Positions 54,169 through 62,916 of a DNA stretch of 64,000 nucleotides are shown here, one piece after another (the first letter of the stretch is position 1; each line of letters opens with the position of its first letter). The stretch comes from Chryseobacterium sp. Leaf404 (GTDB taxonomy: Bacteria; Bacteroidota; Bacteroidia; Flavobacteriales; Weeksellaceae), in assembly GCF_001424145.1 (NCBI RefSeq), contig NZ_LMQM01000011.1, positions 242,476 through 306,475 of the forward strand, in the 5' to 3' direction. A program made the translations under genes and the position numbers. The notes under the pieces were generated by a model, which saw nothing but the letters and a program-made list of their open reading frames with translations, was not told the origin of the DNA and did no database searches.

Positions 54169-55872
54169 ATGAACAAAACACTCTCAATAGGACTCGCAGG
54201 TTTTTCTTTTACCATTGAAGAACACGCATATATAAAGCTCAGCGATTATCTGAACGCCCTGAGAAGCTCTATGGAAGCTTCGGAGGCTGATGAAGTAATC
54301 CACGATATAGAAATCAGAATTGTAGAAATCTTCAGAGATTCTTTAGGAAAACGTGAGGTGATCAACGATACTGATGTAGAAAGAGTAATCGCCCAAATTG
54401 GTTCTCCTGAAAAAATCGAAGAACAGGAAGAAGCTTATTATTCTGAAAAAAATACCAAGACAAAAGCATCCGGAACGATTCATTCAGATAAAAAACAACT
54501 GTTCCGTGATCCTGAAAGACAAAAAATTGCAGGTGTATGTGCAGGTTTGGCTCATTATGTTGGGATGGATATCACTGCGATGAGAGCAATCTGGATTGGG
54601 GTTTTCATCATTGGCGTCTTCACAGCAGTTTCTGCACCGCTTATCGTAGTTCTTTACATTATTTTATGGATTGTTTTACCTCAGGCTGAAACCGCCGCAG
54701 ATTTCCTGAAAATGAAGGGAAAGCCTATGAACTTCGACAATCTTAAAAATGAGTCTAATAAACTGGTACAGTTTGCCAACGAATCTACTCAGAGGGTCGG
54801 AGAAATCTACATCGAAAACAAACCTCATATTCAGAATGCAGGAAGCGGAATCTGGAATGTCTTCAGATATATTTTAGGAGCATTCTTCGCACTTCTTGCC
54901 TTCAGTATGTTTGCCGGGTCTTTCGTGGTCTTTGCTTTTATCGGAAATGATTCTTTCCCACCGATGAATCACATGAACTATCTTTTTGACGACGGAAATA
55001 TGGAGTATATTCTTGCTGCCATGATCGTGATTGGATGTATCATTCCTGCAATCCTGTTTGCGCTTTTGAGTATAAAACTGATTTCGCCTAAAACCAAACT
55101 GAGAAACATTGGATGGGTAATTGGCGGATTATTTTTAATCCTGATCGCTTTGAGTACTTATTTCGGAATTAATATGGCTAAAAAAGATATGTTCTGGAAA
55201 GGTCATAAGGAAGATACAGAAGAAATTGCAATCAACACAGATTCTGACACTTTATACGTGGATATCAAACAAATCACTGTTCCTCAGACTTTTAAAGGAT
55301 ATGATGATGACCTTTATTCTGATAAAAAATCTGTATATCAAAAAGACTGGATTCACGTAGATGTAACAAGAAAAGCAAATATTTCAACGCCATATCTTAT
55401 TATTAAAAAAGAAGCAAAAGGATATAACCTACCTTTAAACATCAGCGTTCCTGTAGAAGTAATCAATAATAAAATTTTGCTTCCAAACTATGTAAAGTTC
55501 CCATACGAGCATCGCTTCAGAGACAATTCAGTTGATTATGAACTGGTAATTCCTCAAAATATGATTGTGATCGGTTTGAAAGATTACGGTTTGAATTTTA
55601 ACGGAGACTTAAACAACAACGGAATCAATGATGATGAAGAAGACAATGACGACAGCGATGGAAATGACAAAGACAACTCGGTAAAAATTGAGAAAAACAA
55701 AATTACCATCAACGGTTCAACCATTGAATATGCAGACGGAGACAAAGACAGCGTGATCATCAACGGTAAAAAATATCCTAAGGAAAAGGCGAAGCAGATG
55801 ATGGATTCTGTGAAAGTGGATCTTGAGAAAATAAAGGATGTAGACATCAAGATGAACGCCAACAAAAAGTAA
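54169..55872 (+). CDS. PspC domain membrane protein with disordered acidic tail
   Basis: A 567-residue protein. Residues ~1-90 include FTIEEHAYIKLSDYLNALR, then a PspC domain at ~105-175 (RDPERQKIAGVCAGLAHYVGMDITAMRAIW with a following membrane helix), then about three more helices, a large periplasmic region and an Asn/Asp/Glu-rich stretch near 490-510. PspC domains sense envelope stress. ATG 54169 was chosen; a longer frame overlaps padR. Likely co-transcribed with padR. Confidence 0.9.
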   Translation: MNKTLSIGLAGFSFTIEEHAYIKLSDYLNALRSSMEASEADEVIHDIEIRIVEIFRDSLGKREVINDTDVERVIAQIGSPEKIEEQEEAYYSEKNTKTKASGTIHSDKKQLFRDPERQKIAGVCAGLAHYVGMDITAMRAIWIGVFIIGVFTAVSAPLIVVLYIILWIVLPQAETAADFLKMKGKPMNFDNLKNESNKLVQFANESTQRVGEIYIENKPHIQNAGSGIWNVFRYILGAFFALLAFSMFAGSFVVFAFIGNDSFPPMNHMNYLFDDGNMEYILAAMIVIGCIIPAILFALLSIKLISPKTKLRNIGWVIGGLFLILIALSTYFGINMAKKDMFWKGHKEDTEEIAINTDSDTLYVDIKQITVPQTFKGYDDDLYSDKKSVYQKDWIHVDVTRKANISTPYLIIKKEAKGYNLPLNISVPVEVINNKILLPNYVKFPYEHRFRDNSVDYELVIPQNMIVIGLKDYGLNFNGDLNNNGINDDEEDNDDSDGNDKDNSVKIEKNKITINGSTIEYADGDKDSVIINGKKYPKEKAKQMMDSVKVDLEKIKDVDIKMNANKK

Positions 55873-55900
55873 ATCTCTATAAAAACCAAATAACCAACCA

Positions 55901-55965
55901 TCGAGAGTGGCAGAAGGTGTGGATGAATAGCCAAGTGTTTGACGTTCACACTCTTCTTCTCTCGA
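55901..55965. other. Imperfect 65-nt hairpin downstream of PspC gene
   Basis: TCGAGAG (55901-55907) pairs with CTCTCGA (55959-55965); an inner AGAAGGTGTG (55912-55921) pairs with CACACTCTTCT (55947-55957) with a bulge. An A-rich rather than T-rich stretch follows, so it is not a standard terminator. Confidence 0.55.
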
Positions 55966-56063
55966 CAAAATCACAAAAAAAATCAAATTTTTGTGTATTA
56001 TGAACAGAATTTTTATTAAATTCGTACAAAATTAATTAACCCCAACACAAAAAATAGTTCCAA

Positions 56064-56126
56064 ATGATACAACTTGTTTTAGAAATTGCAGTTATGATCG
56101 CTGATTTCATCAGCAGTCTGTTTTAA
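56064..56126 (+). CDS. Possible 20-residue amphipathic microprotein
   Basis: ATG at 56064 opens a 20-residue frame, MIQLVLEIAVMIADFISSLF, almost wholly hydrophobic with Glu and Asp on one side, like a short membrane-active helix. A strong terminator follows at 56155, so some transcript ends here. No ribosome-binding site is evident and conservation is untested. Confidence 0.35.
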   Translation: MIQLVLEIAVMIADFISSLF

Positions 56127-56154
56127 GAGCCATAATATTTCAATATATTTGTAG

Positions 56155-56187
56155 AGTATAACCATACAGTTGGTTATACTTTTTTGT
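56155..56187 (+). terminator. Terminator upstream of acyltransferase
   Basis: Perfect 10-bp stem AGTATAACCA (56155-56164) with TGGTTATACT (56171-56180), loop of six, then a T-run. Confidence 0.88.
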
Positions 56188-56204
56188 TTTAAAACTGAAT
56201 CTTC

Positions 56205-56798
56205 ATGAAAAAGTTATTAGGTAAACTGATCTTAAAAATCGTAGGATGGAAAGTTGTTTTGCAGGGCGACGTCAACGTTCTAAACCGATGCATTCTGGTA
56301 GTTGCACCACACACCCACAACTCTGAGTATCTACTGGGAAATCTTGCTTACTGGTCTCTGGAAAAACCTTTAAAAATAATCATCAAAGATGCCCATACCA
56401 AAGCCTGGTACGGTTCTGTAGTAAAAGGTCTTGGTGGTGTGGGGATCGACAGAAGTCAGAAAAATGACTTGGTTAATTTCGTGGCAAAGCAGTTTGAAAA
56501 TGAAGATTTCAGCTTGGTAATCACTCCGGAAGGCACCAGAAGCTGGGTTCCGAAATGGAGGAAAGGTTTTTATCACATGGCATTGGCAGCAAAAGTCCCA
56601 ATCGTTCTGGCCGCTGGAGATTTCAAAAGAAAAACAATGTTTTTAGGCTACACAATTTCCTACGAAAAATTATCTACCCTTCCCTATGAAGAAATCATGC
56701 AGGAAATTGAAGATTATTATGTAAAATACGACATCGTCCCAAAAATCCCAGCCAACTGGAATCCTGATATCACGGGAAGAAAGCAAGCGGGGAGTTAG
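56205..56798 (+). CDS. PlsC-type lysophospholipid acyltransferase
   Basis: A 197-residue membrane-bound acyltransferase. VVAPHTHNSEYLLG stands at the H-x4-D site (here H-T-H-N-S-E, so Glu replaces Asp), followed by GGVGIDRSQK and VITPEGTRSWVPKWRKGFY, the acceptor-binding EGTRS block. It would transfer an acyl chain to a lysophospholipid or related acceptor. The H-x4-E variant is known in related families. Confidence 0.85.
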   Translation: MKKLLGKLILKIVGWKVVLQGDVNVLNRCILVVAPHTHNSEYLLGNLAYWSLEKPLKIIIKDAHTKAWYGSVVKGLGGVGIDRSQKNDLVNFVAKQFENEDFSLVITPEGTRSWVPKWRKGFYHMALAAKVPIVLAAGDFKRKTMFLGYTISYEKLSTLPYEEIMQEIEDYYVKYDIVPKIPANWNPDITGRKQAGS

Positions 56799-56815
56799 AT
56801 GCTTCGGAATGAGCG

Positions 56816-56871
56816 GTGCGGTTGCGGGATATGTGATGCGAGATTCGGGATACGTGATACGTTATTCGAAT
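56816..56871. repeat. Degenerate heptamer tract, 8 units
   Basis: GTGCGGT, TGCGGGA, TATGTGA, TGCGAGA, TTCGGGA, TACGTGA, TACGTTA, TTCGAAT between the acyltransferase and PaaI-like genes; same pattern as 12456-12588. Confidence 0.85.
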
Positions 56872-56942
56872 ACCAAGATGTTATCCACCATAAGCAATCG
56901 CCATAAACCATCAGCAAAAAATTACTCATTACTCATTTAACT

Positions 56943-57377
56943 ATGTATACAAAAGACAAAACCAAAGAAGAAATATTAGCATTCATCAACAATTGGGGCG
57001 AAGAAACGTTTGCGAAAACACTCGACATTCATTTTACAGATATTGATTTGGATAACGAAACTTTAACAGCGACAATGCCCGTTACGCCAAAAATTCATCA
57101 GCCTTTCGGAATTATGCATGGCGGTGCAACTTGTGTTTTAGCTGAAACGATGGGTTCCAGCCTTTCCAATATTTTTATTGATGGCGAAAAGCATTTTGGT
57201 GTGGGAACAAATATCAACTCCAATCATTTACGAAGTAAAAAAGACGGTGTTGTAACCGGATTTGCGAGATTTATCCGAAAAGGAAAAACAATGCATGTTT
57301 CTGAAATTGAAATCAAAGATGAGAAAGGAAATCTCATCAGCCACACCACGATGACGAATAATATTATCAACAGATAG
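56943..57377 (+). CDS. PaaI-like hotdog-fold thioesterase
   Basis: A 144-residue protein with the PaaI/4-hydroxybenzoyl-CoA thioesterase signature HQPFGIMHGGATCVLAETMGSS, then GVGTNINSNHLRSKKDG. Members hydrolyse acyl- or aryl-CoA, including 1,4-dihydroxy-2-naphthoyl-CoA in menaquinone synthesis. Isochorismate synthase (menF) lies 3.7 kb downstream, which makes a menaquinone role possible but unproven. Confidence 0.88.
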   Translation: MYTKDKTKEEILAFINNWGEETFAKTLDIHFTDIDLDNETLTATMPVTPKIHQPFGIMHGGATCVLAETMGSSLSNIFIDGEKHFGVGTNINSNHLRSKKDGVVTGFARFIRKGKTMHVSEIEIKDEKGNLISHTTMTNNIINR

Positions 57378-57396
57378 AATATTTTAAAATTATATT

Positions 57397-57427
57397 AAAG
57401 CTCATTTTTTTGAGCTTTTTTTATTTC
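57397..57427 (+). terminator. Terminator after PaaI-like gene
   Basis: AAAGCTCA (57397-57404) pairs with TGAGCTTT (57411-57418), T-rich loop and tail. Confidence 0.85.
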
Positions 57428-57490
57428 CTGCTGCAACCTTTCTCTAATTTTTCATCTTATATATAATTGAAACCCATAAATTTATACATT

Positions 57491-57949
57491 ATGAAAAAAT
57501 ATTTATTAATTCTCTTCAGTGCCCTTTTCTTTATTCTGAATTCCTGCCAGGATGATGAGGAAAATGTGGCTGTACAAACGCCTGTTAGTTTTTCTTTGAT
57601 CGGAAAAGGAAATTTTTACGGTGGAACTTATGTAACGCCGCAAAAGTCAGTTATTAATAACACAACCGACTGGAATAATTTTCTTACACAGGTAAATGCA
57701 CAAACCAATGTTTCTGACAGTTTTACCGAAACCAACATCAACTTTAGCCAATTTATGCTCATCGTAGTCGTCGATCAGGTTCAAAATAGTGGAGGTCATT
57801 CCATTGACATTATGACTGCGATTGAAAATTCTCAAAACATCACCATCGATGTGGAAAAACTCCTCAATGGCAATGCAGCCACCGTCATTACACAGCCTTA
57901 TCACATCGTTAAAATTCAGAAAAGTACAAAACCTGTGATATTTAATTAA
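57491..57949 (+). CDS. Lipoprotein with PrcB-like domain
   Basis: A 152-residue protein with lipoprotein signal MKKYLLILFSALFFILNSC; ATG 57491 is chosen over 57467. The mature part resembles the PrcB C-terminal domain: WNNFLTQVNAQ, FMLIVVVDQVQNSGGHSIDI and PYHIVKIQKS. PrcB is known as a partner of a surface protease in oral spirochaetes; the role here is unknown. Confidence 0.75.
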   Translation: MKKYLLILFSALFFILNSCQDDEENVAVQTPVSFSLIGKGNFYGGTYVTPQKSVINNTTDWNNFLTQVNAQTNVSDSFTETNINFSQFMLIVVVDQVQNSGGHSIDIMTAIENSQNITIDVEKLLNGNAATVITQPYHIVKIQKSTKPVIFN

Positions 57950-58000
57950 AATTATCTGCAACCTTTTTACATTTTTCCATCATTAGAGAAAAGAATATCT

Positions 58001-59062
58001 ATGAAAAATTTAATCTTACCTTTTCTACTTTTATTGACGTTTGTTTTTTCTTGTACAAACAGTGATGACAATGAGACCTTAGAAAAAAATATTCAGTCCT
58101 ACAATGTCTATGTTGGAGGTGTAGATGAGTTTAATGCATGCTACTGGAAAAACGGTCAGAAAGTACTTTTGTCACAAGGTGAAAATCTTCAGGGAACAAG
58201 TATTACAGTCGATCAGGGAAATATTTATATGTTAGCAAACAATATTGCAAAACTGGGAGGAAATCACGTAATACCTGCATGGTATTTCTGGAAAAACGGT
58301 ACCAGATACAATCTTGCAGAATATCTGAACGTTGCTCCCAACAATATGAATGAAACTGATAATCTCCAGATATGGAATAATATAACTGTAGATCACGGAA
58401 ATGTTTATTTCTTTGGGGTAATAAAAAATCCTTCCACAACTTCCACATCAAATCAATATCAGATATGCTACTGGAAAAACGGAGTTAAAACCGTATTGGA
58501 AAATACAGATTACTACGGTTCTTTTTCAGGATGTTTAAGTGTTTACAACAACGACGTTTACACTGCAACTCGCAGAAATATTACACCTTCCGGCGGAATT
58601 TTTACTTGGGAAACTATTCTTCATAAAAATGGAATTTACTCACCTCTTTCAAACAACACAATACCCAAATATTTCCTTAAAGACAATTCAGGAATTTCAA
58701 TATTTACACAAAATTTTAATGGAATTCCGGCTGTAAAAAATATCACTACAAACACTCAATTAACGATTCCCGATTATATCACCCAAAATGGAATTAACGA
58801 TATCATTTTAGACAACTCAGACCGTTACTTTATTGGCAGCACATTTTATTATAAAAACGATGTTTTAAATCAAATCAGTGACTCTAACAATTTTAATACG
58901 ATTGGTCATTTTGTTTCAAAAGATCAGAATATCTATATGACAAGATACAACACAAACGCTGGCGGAAAAGCAGTTAAATTTTATGTTAACAATACTGAAA
59001 TGATGTTTCTTCCCGATGTTTCGCGAGGATGTTTCAATTCAATTTTTGTTGTTCCAAATTAA
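58001..59062 (+). CDS. Hypothetical lipoprotein, beta-propeller-like
   Basis: A 353-residue protein with lipoprotein signal MKNLILPFLLLLTFVFSC. Repeated blocks such as NACYWKNGQKVLLSQ, AWYFWKNGTRYNLAE and ICYWKNGVKTVLEN, each followed by ITVDQGNIYM/ITVDHGNVYF, suggest a beta-propeller of at least four blades. Binding target unknown. The sigma factor gene begins four bases after its stop. Confidence 0.7.
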   Translation: MKNLILPFLLLLTFVFSCTNSDDNETLEKNIQSYNVYVGGVDEFNACYWKNGQKVLLSQGENLQGTSITVDQGNIYMLANNIAKLGGNHVIPAWYFWKNGTRYNLAEYLNVAPNNMNETDNLQIWNNITVDHGNVYFFGVIKNPSTTSTSNQYQICYWKNGVKTVLENTDYYGSFSGCLSVYNNDVYTATRRNITPSGGIFTWETILHKNGIYSPLSNNTIPKYFLKDNSGISIFTQNFNGIPAVKNITTNTQLTIPDYITQNGINDIILDNSDRYFIGSTFYYKNDVLNQISDSNNFNTIGHFVSKDQNIYMTRYNTNAGGKAVKFYVNNTEMMFLPDVSRGCFNSIFVVPN

Positions 59063-59066
59063 ATCA

Positions 59067-60149
59067 ATGTCTCAATCAACGTTAAACTGGCAAAAAATCT
59101 ATCTCGACTATTCCCCAAAACTTCTGGGGATTTGTCGCAGATATATAACAGATCTTCAGGCTGCGGAAGATATTGTGCAGGACAGTTTTATGACGGCAAT
59201 GCAGAAAGACCATCAGTTAAAGGATGAAAAAGCAATTTTTGGATGGCTCAAAAAAATTGTTGTCAACAACGCTTTACAGATGATCAGAAAGACCAGCAAA
59301 GAAACTTTTATTACAACCGAACCATCAGAAATTCCAGATACATTAACCGAAATGACAACTTCTGCACCTGACGACAAAAAAAACATTCTAGCATACGACT
59401 TTACAGGAGCACAGCTTCTGCAGTCGATCGATAACTTACCTTCGCAGCAAAAATCAGTTTTCAATCTATATTTTATCGAAAATTATTCCCATGTGGAAAT
59501 TTCACAAATGATGAAAATTCCGGTCAATACTTCAAAATCTCATCTGTTGAGAGCAAAAAAATCGGTGCATAATTATTTATTGACTCACTTTGTAAATAAG
59601 GAAACGCCAAAAAGCAAAACGGCTTTGCTCCTTATTTTTTTCGGGTTTGGAAACAGCCTTTGGGGACGGACTTTCCAAAGCAAATTTTCAGATTTTGCGA
59701 TTATGCCTGAAAAAAGTTTTAATATTCCGTCAAACTCAGCCGTAGATCAGGTGAGTTTTTCTTCAGCCACAAGTTTTTTAACACAAAATCTAATCATCGG
59801 AAGTACTGTAGTAATTATCGTTTCAGGAACAGTTGTCTGGTTTAATAAGAAAAATGATATATCAAAAACAACTTCTGCCAATATTTCAAAACCAATTTTT
59901 AAGAACGAAAAACCAAAAATTACAACTTTAGAAACGGAATCCGACAAACAGGTTGAAAACAATCTTATTACCGTGGAAATAGTTGCTGACAAAGTAGATC
60001 AGGAAAAAATTGAGACTGTAAAAGAGGAAACAAAATCAACTTCGAAAAAGCAAACAACGCAAATAAAAGATTCAGCTGAAAAACCTGCTCAGCAAATCGT
60101 CGTAGTAAAAAAAGTTATTCAGAGAGACACTGTTTTTATTGAAAGGTAA
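59067..60149 (+). CDS. RNA polymerase sigma factor with C-terminal membrane segment
   Basis: A 360-residue protein. Residues ~1-85 form sigma region 2 (YSPKLLGICRRYITDLQAAEDIVQDSF, WLKKIVVNNALQMIRK); ~125-180 form region 4 (LPSQQKSVFNLYFIENYSHVEISQMMKIP). Beyond that are a hydrophobic segment (ALLLIFFGFGNS) and a clear helix (LIIGSTVVIIVSGTVVWF), then a Lys/Thr-rich tail. Ordinary ECF sigma factors end after region 4. ATG 59067 (MSQSTLNW) is preferred to the longer frame that overlaps the lipoprotein gene. Confidence 0.85.
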   Translation: MSQSTLNWQKIYLDYSPKLLGICRRYITDLQAAEDIVQDSFMTAMQKDHQLKDEKAIFGWLKKIVVNNALQMIRKTSKETFITTEPSEIPDTLTEMTTSAPDDKKNILAYDFTGAQLLQSIDNLPSQQKSVFNLYFIENYSHVEISQMMKIPVNTSKSHLLRAKKSVHNYLLTHFVNKETPKSKTALLLIFFGFGNSLWGRTFQSKFSDFAIMPEKSFNIPSNSAVDQVSFSSATSFLTQNLIIGSTVVIIVSGTVVWFNKKNDISKTTSANISKPIFKNEKPKITTLETESDKQVENNLITVEIVADKVDQEKIETVKEETKSTSKKQTTQIKDSAEKPAQQIVVVKKVIQRDTVFIER

Positions 60150-60160
60150 ATTTTTGAATT

Positions 60161-61021
60161 ATGCTCCAAAGATTCCTGATATTCTGCTTTCTGATTACTC
60201 TGACTTCCGTTTCTTCGCAGCGTAAAAAAGTTGATACGGTCTATGTCTATGAAAAAGTAATCGTTTATGACACTATTTATCTGGAGAAAGCTGTCTATTT
60301 TAAGTTCATCGATATTAATCTACCAAAAATTTCAACAGGTAACCTGATTTTCAAACAGATATCTTCCGAGAAATCGGATTTTAACCCTGAAACGCCAGGA
60401 AATTTGAATTTTGGAGTTGAAGCGGGCATTGGACTGAAAAAAAATATCTGGTCCGAAAGTACCTCAGAAAAAAAACAGTTTGGTGAAAACATCGGGCTTT
60501 GGATTTCGGGAAGTTTTTTCAGGTCAAAACTTTCATTTCAGTTATCAGCAAATCTTCATCACTGGAACCAGACTTTTGAGCTCGATGCCAATCAGGATGA
60601 TACTCTCCTGAATGGTTACTATTTTACTGAAGACAACCAACCTCTTCTTTTTCAAAAATTTAATGATGAACATTTTGAATTGGTTTTAGAGTTGAAAGCG
60701 ATTTATGAATGGAAAAAATTCCGTCCTTTTGCCGGAATTTTACTGAACAGGAATTGTTATAAAATGAAATTTCTTGTTCCTGAAAACAGAATGCTCGTGA
60801 GAGAGGAAAACTTCACAAGTAATCAGATCAACATTGGATTTTCCTTGGGATTACAATATCGAATATTCAAAAGATTTTTATTGGAGCTGGAATATCAGAA
60901 GTTTAAAATCAATAATTTATCTTTAAAAAACAATGACTTTCATTTTGACATTTTTAAGACTAACAATACCTTTGCTGAAAGAAAACTGGGTTTAGGAATT
61001 TCCTATTTTATTTCTAAATAA
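60161..61021 (+). CDS. Predicted outer-membrane beta-barrel protein
   Basis: A 286-residue protein with signal peptide MLQRFLIFCFLITLTSVSSQ. It then has a short VDTVYVYEKVIVYDTIYLEK segment and alternating strands with aromatic residues (LNFGVEAGIGL, FQLSANLHHW, FAGILLNRNCY, INIGFSLGLQYRIF) ending in GLGISYFISK, typical of small outer-membrane barrels. It starts 11 bases after the sigma factor gene, so both probably form an operon. The sigma factor's tail ends in a similar DTVFIER motif. Confidence 0.75.
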   Translation: MLQRFLIFCFLITLTSVSSQRKKVDTVYVYEKVIVYDTIYLEKAVYFKFIDINLPKISTGNLIFKQISSEKSDFNPETPGNLNFGVEAGIGLKKNIWSESTSEKKQFGENIGLWISGSFFRSKLSFQLSANLHHWNQTFELDANQDDTLLNGYYFTEDNQPLLFQKFNDEHFELVLELKAIYEWKKFRPFAGILLNRNCYKMKFLVPENRMLVREENFTSNQINIGFSLGLQYRIFKRFLLELEYQKFKINNLSLKNNDFHFDIFKTNNTFAERKLGLGISYFISK

Positions 61022-61045
61022 AAGTTTTCAAAATGCTTCAATATT

Positions 61046-62014
61046 ATGATTTATTTCAAATTTCCTTTTGACGAGAAACTATATTCTACTGACGAAAATT
61101 CAGAGATTAATTTTATCAGTTTTCATTCATTCAATAAAATTGAAAAAATTGATATTAAAGGAAATATCATGGTAAAAGATCTTTTGGAGCTTGAAAATTT
61201 AAACTTAAAATCTGAAATTCTTTCTGAAGATAAAACCAATTTTAAAGTAGAAACCAAAGAAGAATATCTGGACAAACTGGAAGATGTAATTGAAATTATT
61301 AAAGAAAACAGTCTTCCAAAACTGGTTCTTTCAAGACGGAAATTAGTAAATGACTTTAATGTACTTGATTTAAAAAGCAGTTTTCTCAATCTCTGTAAAA
61401 ATTATCCCAATGCTTTCAGATATTTATTTATTGAAAAAGAGGCAGCCTGGATTGGCGGATTTTCTGAAGTTTTGGGAAAATTTAATAAGCTAACTCACGA
61501 ATTTGAAACGATGAGCATTGCCGGGACAATTCCGGTTGCTGAAGAGTGGACTGCCAAAGAAATTGAGGAGCAAAAACCGGTTTCAAACTATATCAGAGAG
61601 ATTTTGAAAAAGTACTCCGAAAATATAATTGAATCGGAAACTTACGACCATATTTCCGGAAATATCAAACATTTAAAAACAGATTTTAAAATAAAAATCA
61701 ATCCTGAGAATTTAGATTCGATTATTCAGGAACTTCACCCAACGCCTGCCGTTTGTGGTATTCCTAAAGATTTTTGTAGGGAAATCATTCAAAAAGTCGA
61801 GAAATTTCCGAGAGAGCTGTACGCCGGTTACATCAAAATTGAAACGGAAGACTATATTCAGTATTTTGTAAATCTGCGTTGTGCGAGGCTGTATAAAAGT
61901 TCGGTTCATCTCTTTGTTGGAGGCGGAATTACAGCCCAAAGTAACCCTGAAAAAGAATGGAACGAGACCGAACTCAAGTCTGAAGCCGTTTTGAAAAATC
62001 TTGTATTTAAATAA
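61046..62014 (+). CDS. menF: Isochorismate synthase (chorismate-binding)
   Basis: A 322-residue enzyme of the anthranilate/isochorismate synthase superfamily. KLVLSRRKLV, the ETMSIAGTIPV block, the long KNYPNAFRYL... and the catalytic HPTPAVCGIPKD followed by RELYAGYIKIE are present. The first step of menaquinone synthesis converts chorismate to isochorismate. Its N-terminal domain is shorter than in E. coli MenF, as is common in Bacteroidota. A weak hairpin follows at 62020. Confidence 0.9.
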   Translation: MIYFKFPFDEKLYSTDENSEINFISFHSFNKIEKIDIKGNIMVKDLLELENLNLKSEILSEDKTNFKVETKEEYLDKLEDVIEIIKENSLPKLVLSRRKLVNDFNVLDLKSSFLNLCKNYPNAFRYLFIEKEAAWIGGFSEVLGKFNKLTHEFETMSIAGTIPVAEEWTAKEIEEQKPVSNYIREILKKYSENIIESETYDHISGNIKHLKTDFKIKINPENLDSIIQELHPTPAVCGIPKDFCREIIQKVEKFPRELYAGYIKIETEDYIQYFVNLRCARLYKSSVHLFVGGGITAQSNPEKEWNETELKSEAVLKNLVFK

Positions 62015-62019
62015 CATAA

Positions 62020-62045
62020 AAAGCCTTTCATTTCTGAAAGGCTTT
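62020..62045. terminator. Hairpin between convergent genes
   Basis: Perfect 11-bp stem AAAGCCTTTCA (62020-62030) with TGAAAGGCTTT (62035-62045), TTTC loop. The + strand tail is not T-rich, so termination strength is uncertain. Confidence 0.65.
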
Positions 62046-62068
62046 CCGTTTGAATGATAAAATTCAAA

Positions 62069-62263
62069 TTATTTTTTTACGCCGATTTTACTCCATGTAT
62101 TCATTACGAAAATTATAGCGACACCCAGAATACCGGCGATTGCTGAGAATACAAATTTAGAATTGTCTTCTTCCGTAAGTTTCAAATTCCAATCGATTGC
62201 GTAAACGTTGATTGCCGTAAACACAATAAAAACTACTAAAAATACCTTATAAAATTTCTGCAT
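62069..62263 (-). CDS. Small two-helix membrane protein
   Basis: A 64-residue protein with two helices (about residues 5-22 and 36-55) and a basic end GVKK. Not recognised. Its start is four bases after the stop of the MarC gene on the same strand, so it is likely co-expressed. Confidence 0.65.
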   Translation of the reverse strand: MQKFYKVFLVVFIVFTAINVYAIDWNLKLTEEDNSKFVFSAIAGILGVAIIFVMNTWSKIGVKK

Positions 62264-62267
62264 AACC

Positions 62268-62873
62268 TTAAAAATTAATATAATTCTGCACCAGCTGTGT
62301 AAAGTTGGCCGTAAATAATTTAACTGAAATTGCCAGCAATATAATCCCGAAAACTTTCTGCAGAATAGACAGTGTAGCCTCCCCCATCTTTTTCTCGAGC
62401 CATGGTGCCATTTTCAGCACCAAATATACAAAAATTGTGTTGAGTACGATTCCTAAAATAATGTTAATATCATGATATTCCGCACGTAGAGAAAGCGTAG
62501 TTGTTAAAGTTCCCGCACCTGCAACCAATGGAAAAGCGATAGGAACAATAGATGCAGCTTTAGCTTCAGTGGTTTTGTTAATTTCGATACCAAGAATCAT
62601 TTCTAAAGCAATTACGAAAATAACGAAAGCTCCCGCCACTGCAAAAGAGTTGATATCTACTCCGATAAATTTCAAAAGTTTGTTCCCTACAAACAGGAAG
62701 GAAATCATAATTAAACCCGCAGTAATAGACGCTTTTTTGGAATCAATATGACCAAATTTCTGTTTTAAGCTGACAATAATAGGAATGGATCCTAAAATAT
62801 CAATCACCGCAAAAAGAACCATGAAACAGGTGATTATTTCCTTAATAGAAAAACCGTCAAAAATTTCATTCAT
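62268..62873 (-). CDS. marC: MarC family (UPF0056) membrane protein
   Basis: A 201-residue protein with six helices and the MarC pattern: FAVIDILGSIPIIV, FKIGVDINSFAVAGA-like FIGVDINSFAVAGAFVIFV, and IAFPLVAGAGTLTT. MarC family proteins were once linked to multidrug resistance, but their transported substrate is unknown. ATG 62873 is preferred to TTG 62879. Confidence 0.92.
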   Translation of the reverse strand: MNEIFDGFSIKEIITCFMVLFAVIDILGSIPIIVSLKQKFGHIDSKKASITAGLIMISFLFVGNKLLKFIGVDINSFAVAGAFVIFVIALEMILGIEINKTTEAKAASIVPIAFPLVAGAGTLTTTLSLRAEYHDINIILGIVLNTIFVYLVLKMAPWLEKKMGEATLSILQKVFGIILLAISVKLFTANFTQLVQNYINF

Positions 62874-62894
62874 AACCAATTTTTAATAATTTCG

Positions 62895-62902
62895 CAAAAT
62901 TA
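62895..62902 (-). promoter_or_regulatory. TAnnTTTG promoter element of marC
   Basis: TAATTTTG on the minus strand, 21 bases before the marC ATG. Confidence 0.5.
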
Positions 62903-62916
62903 TGAATAAAAAATGA

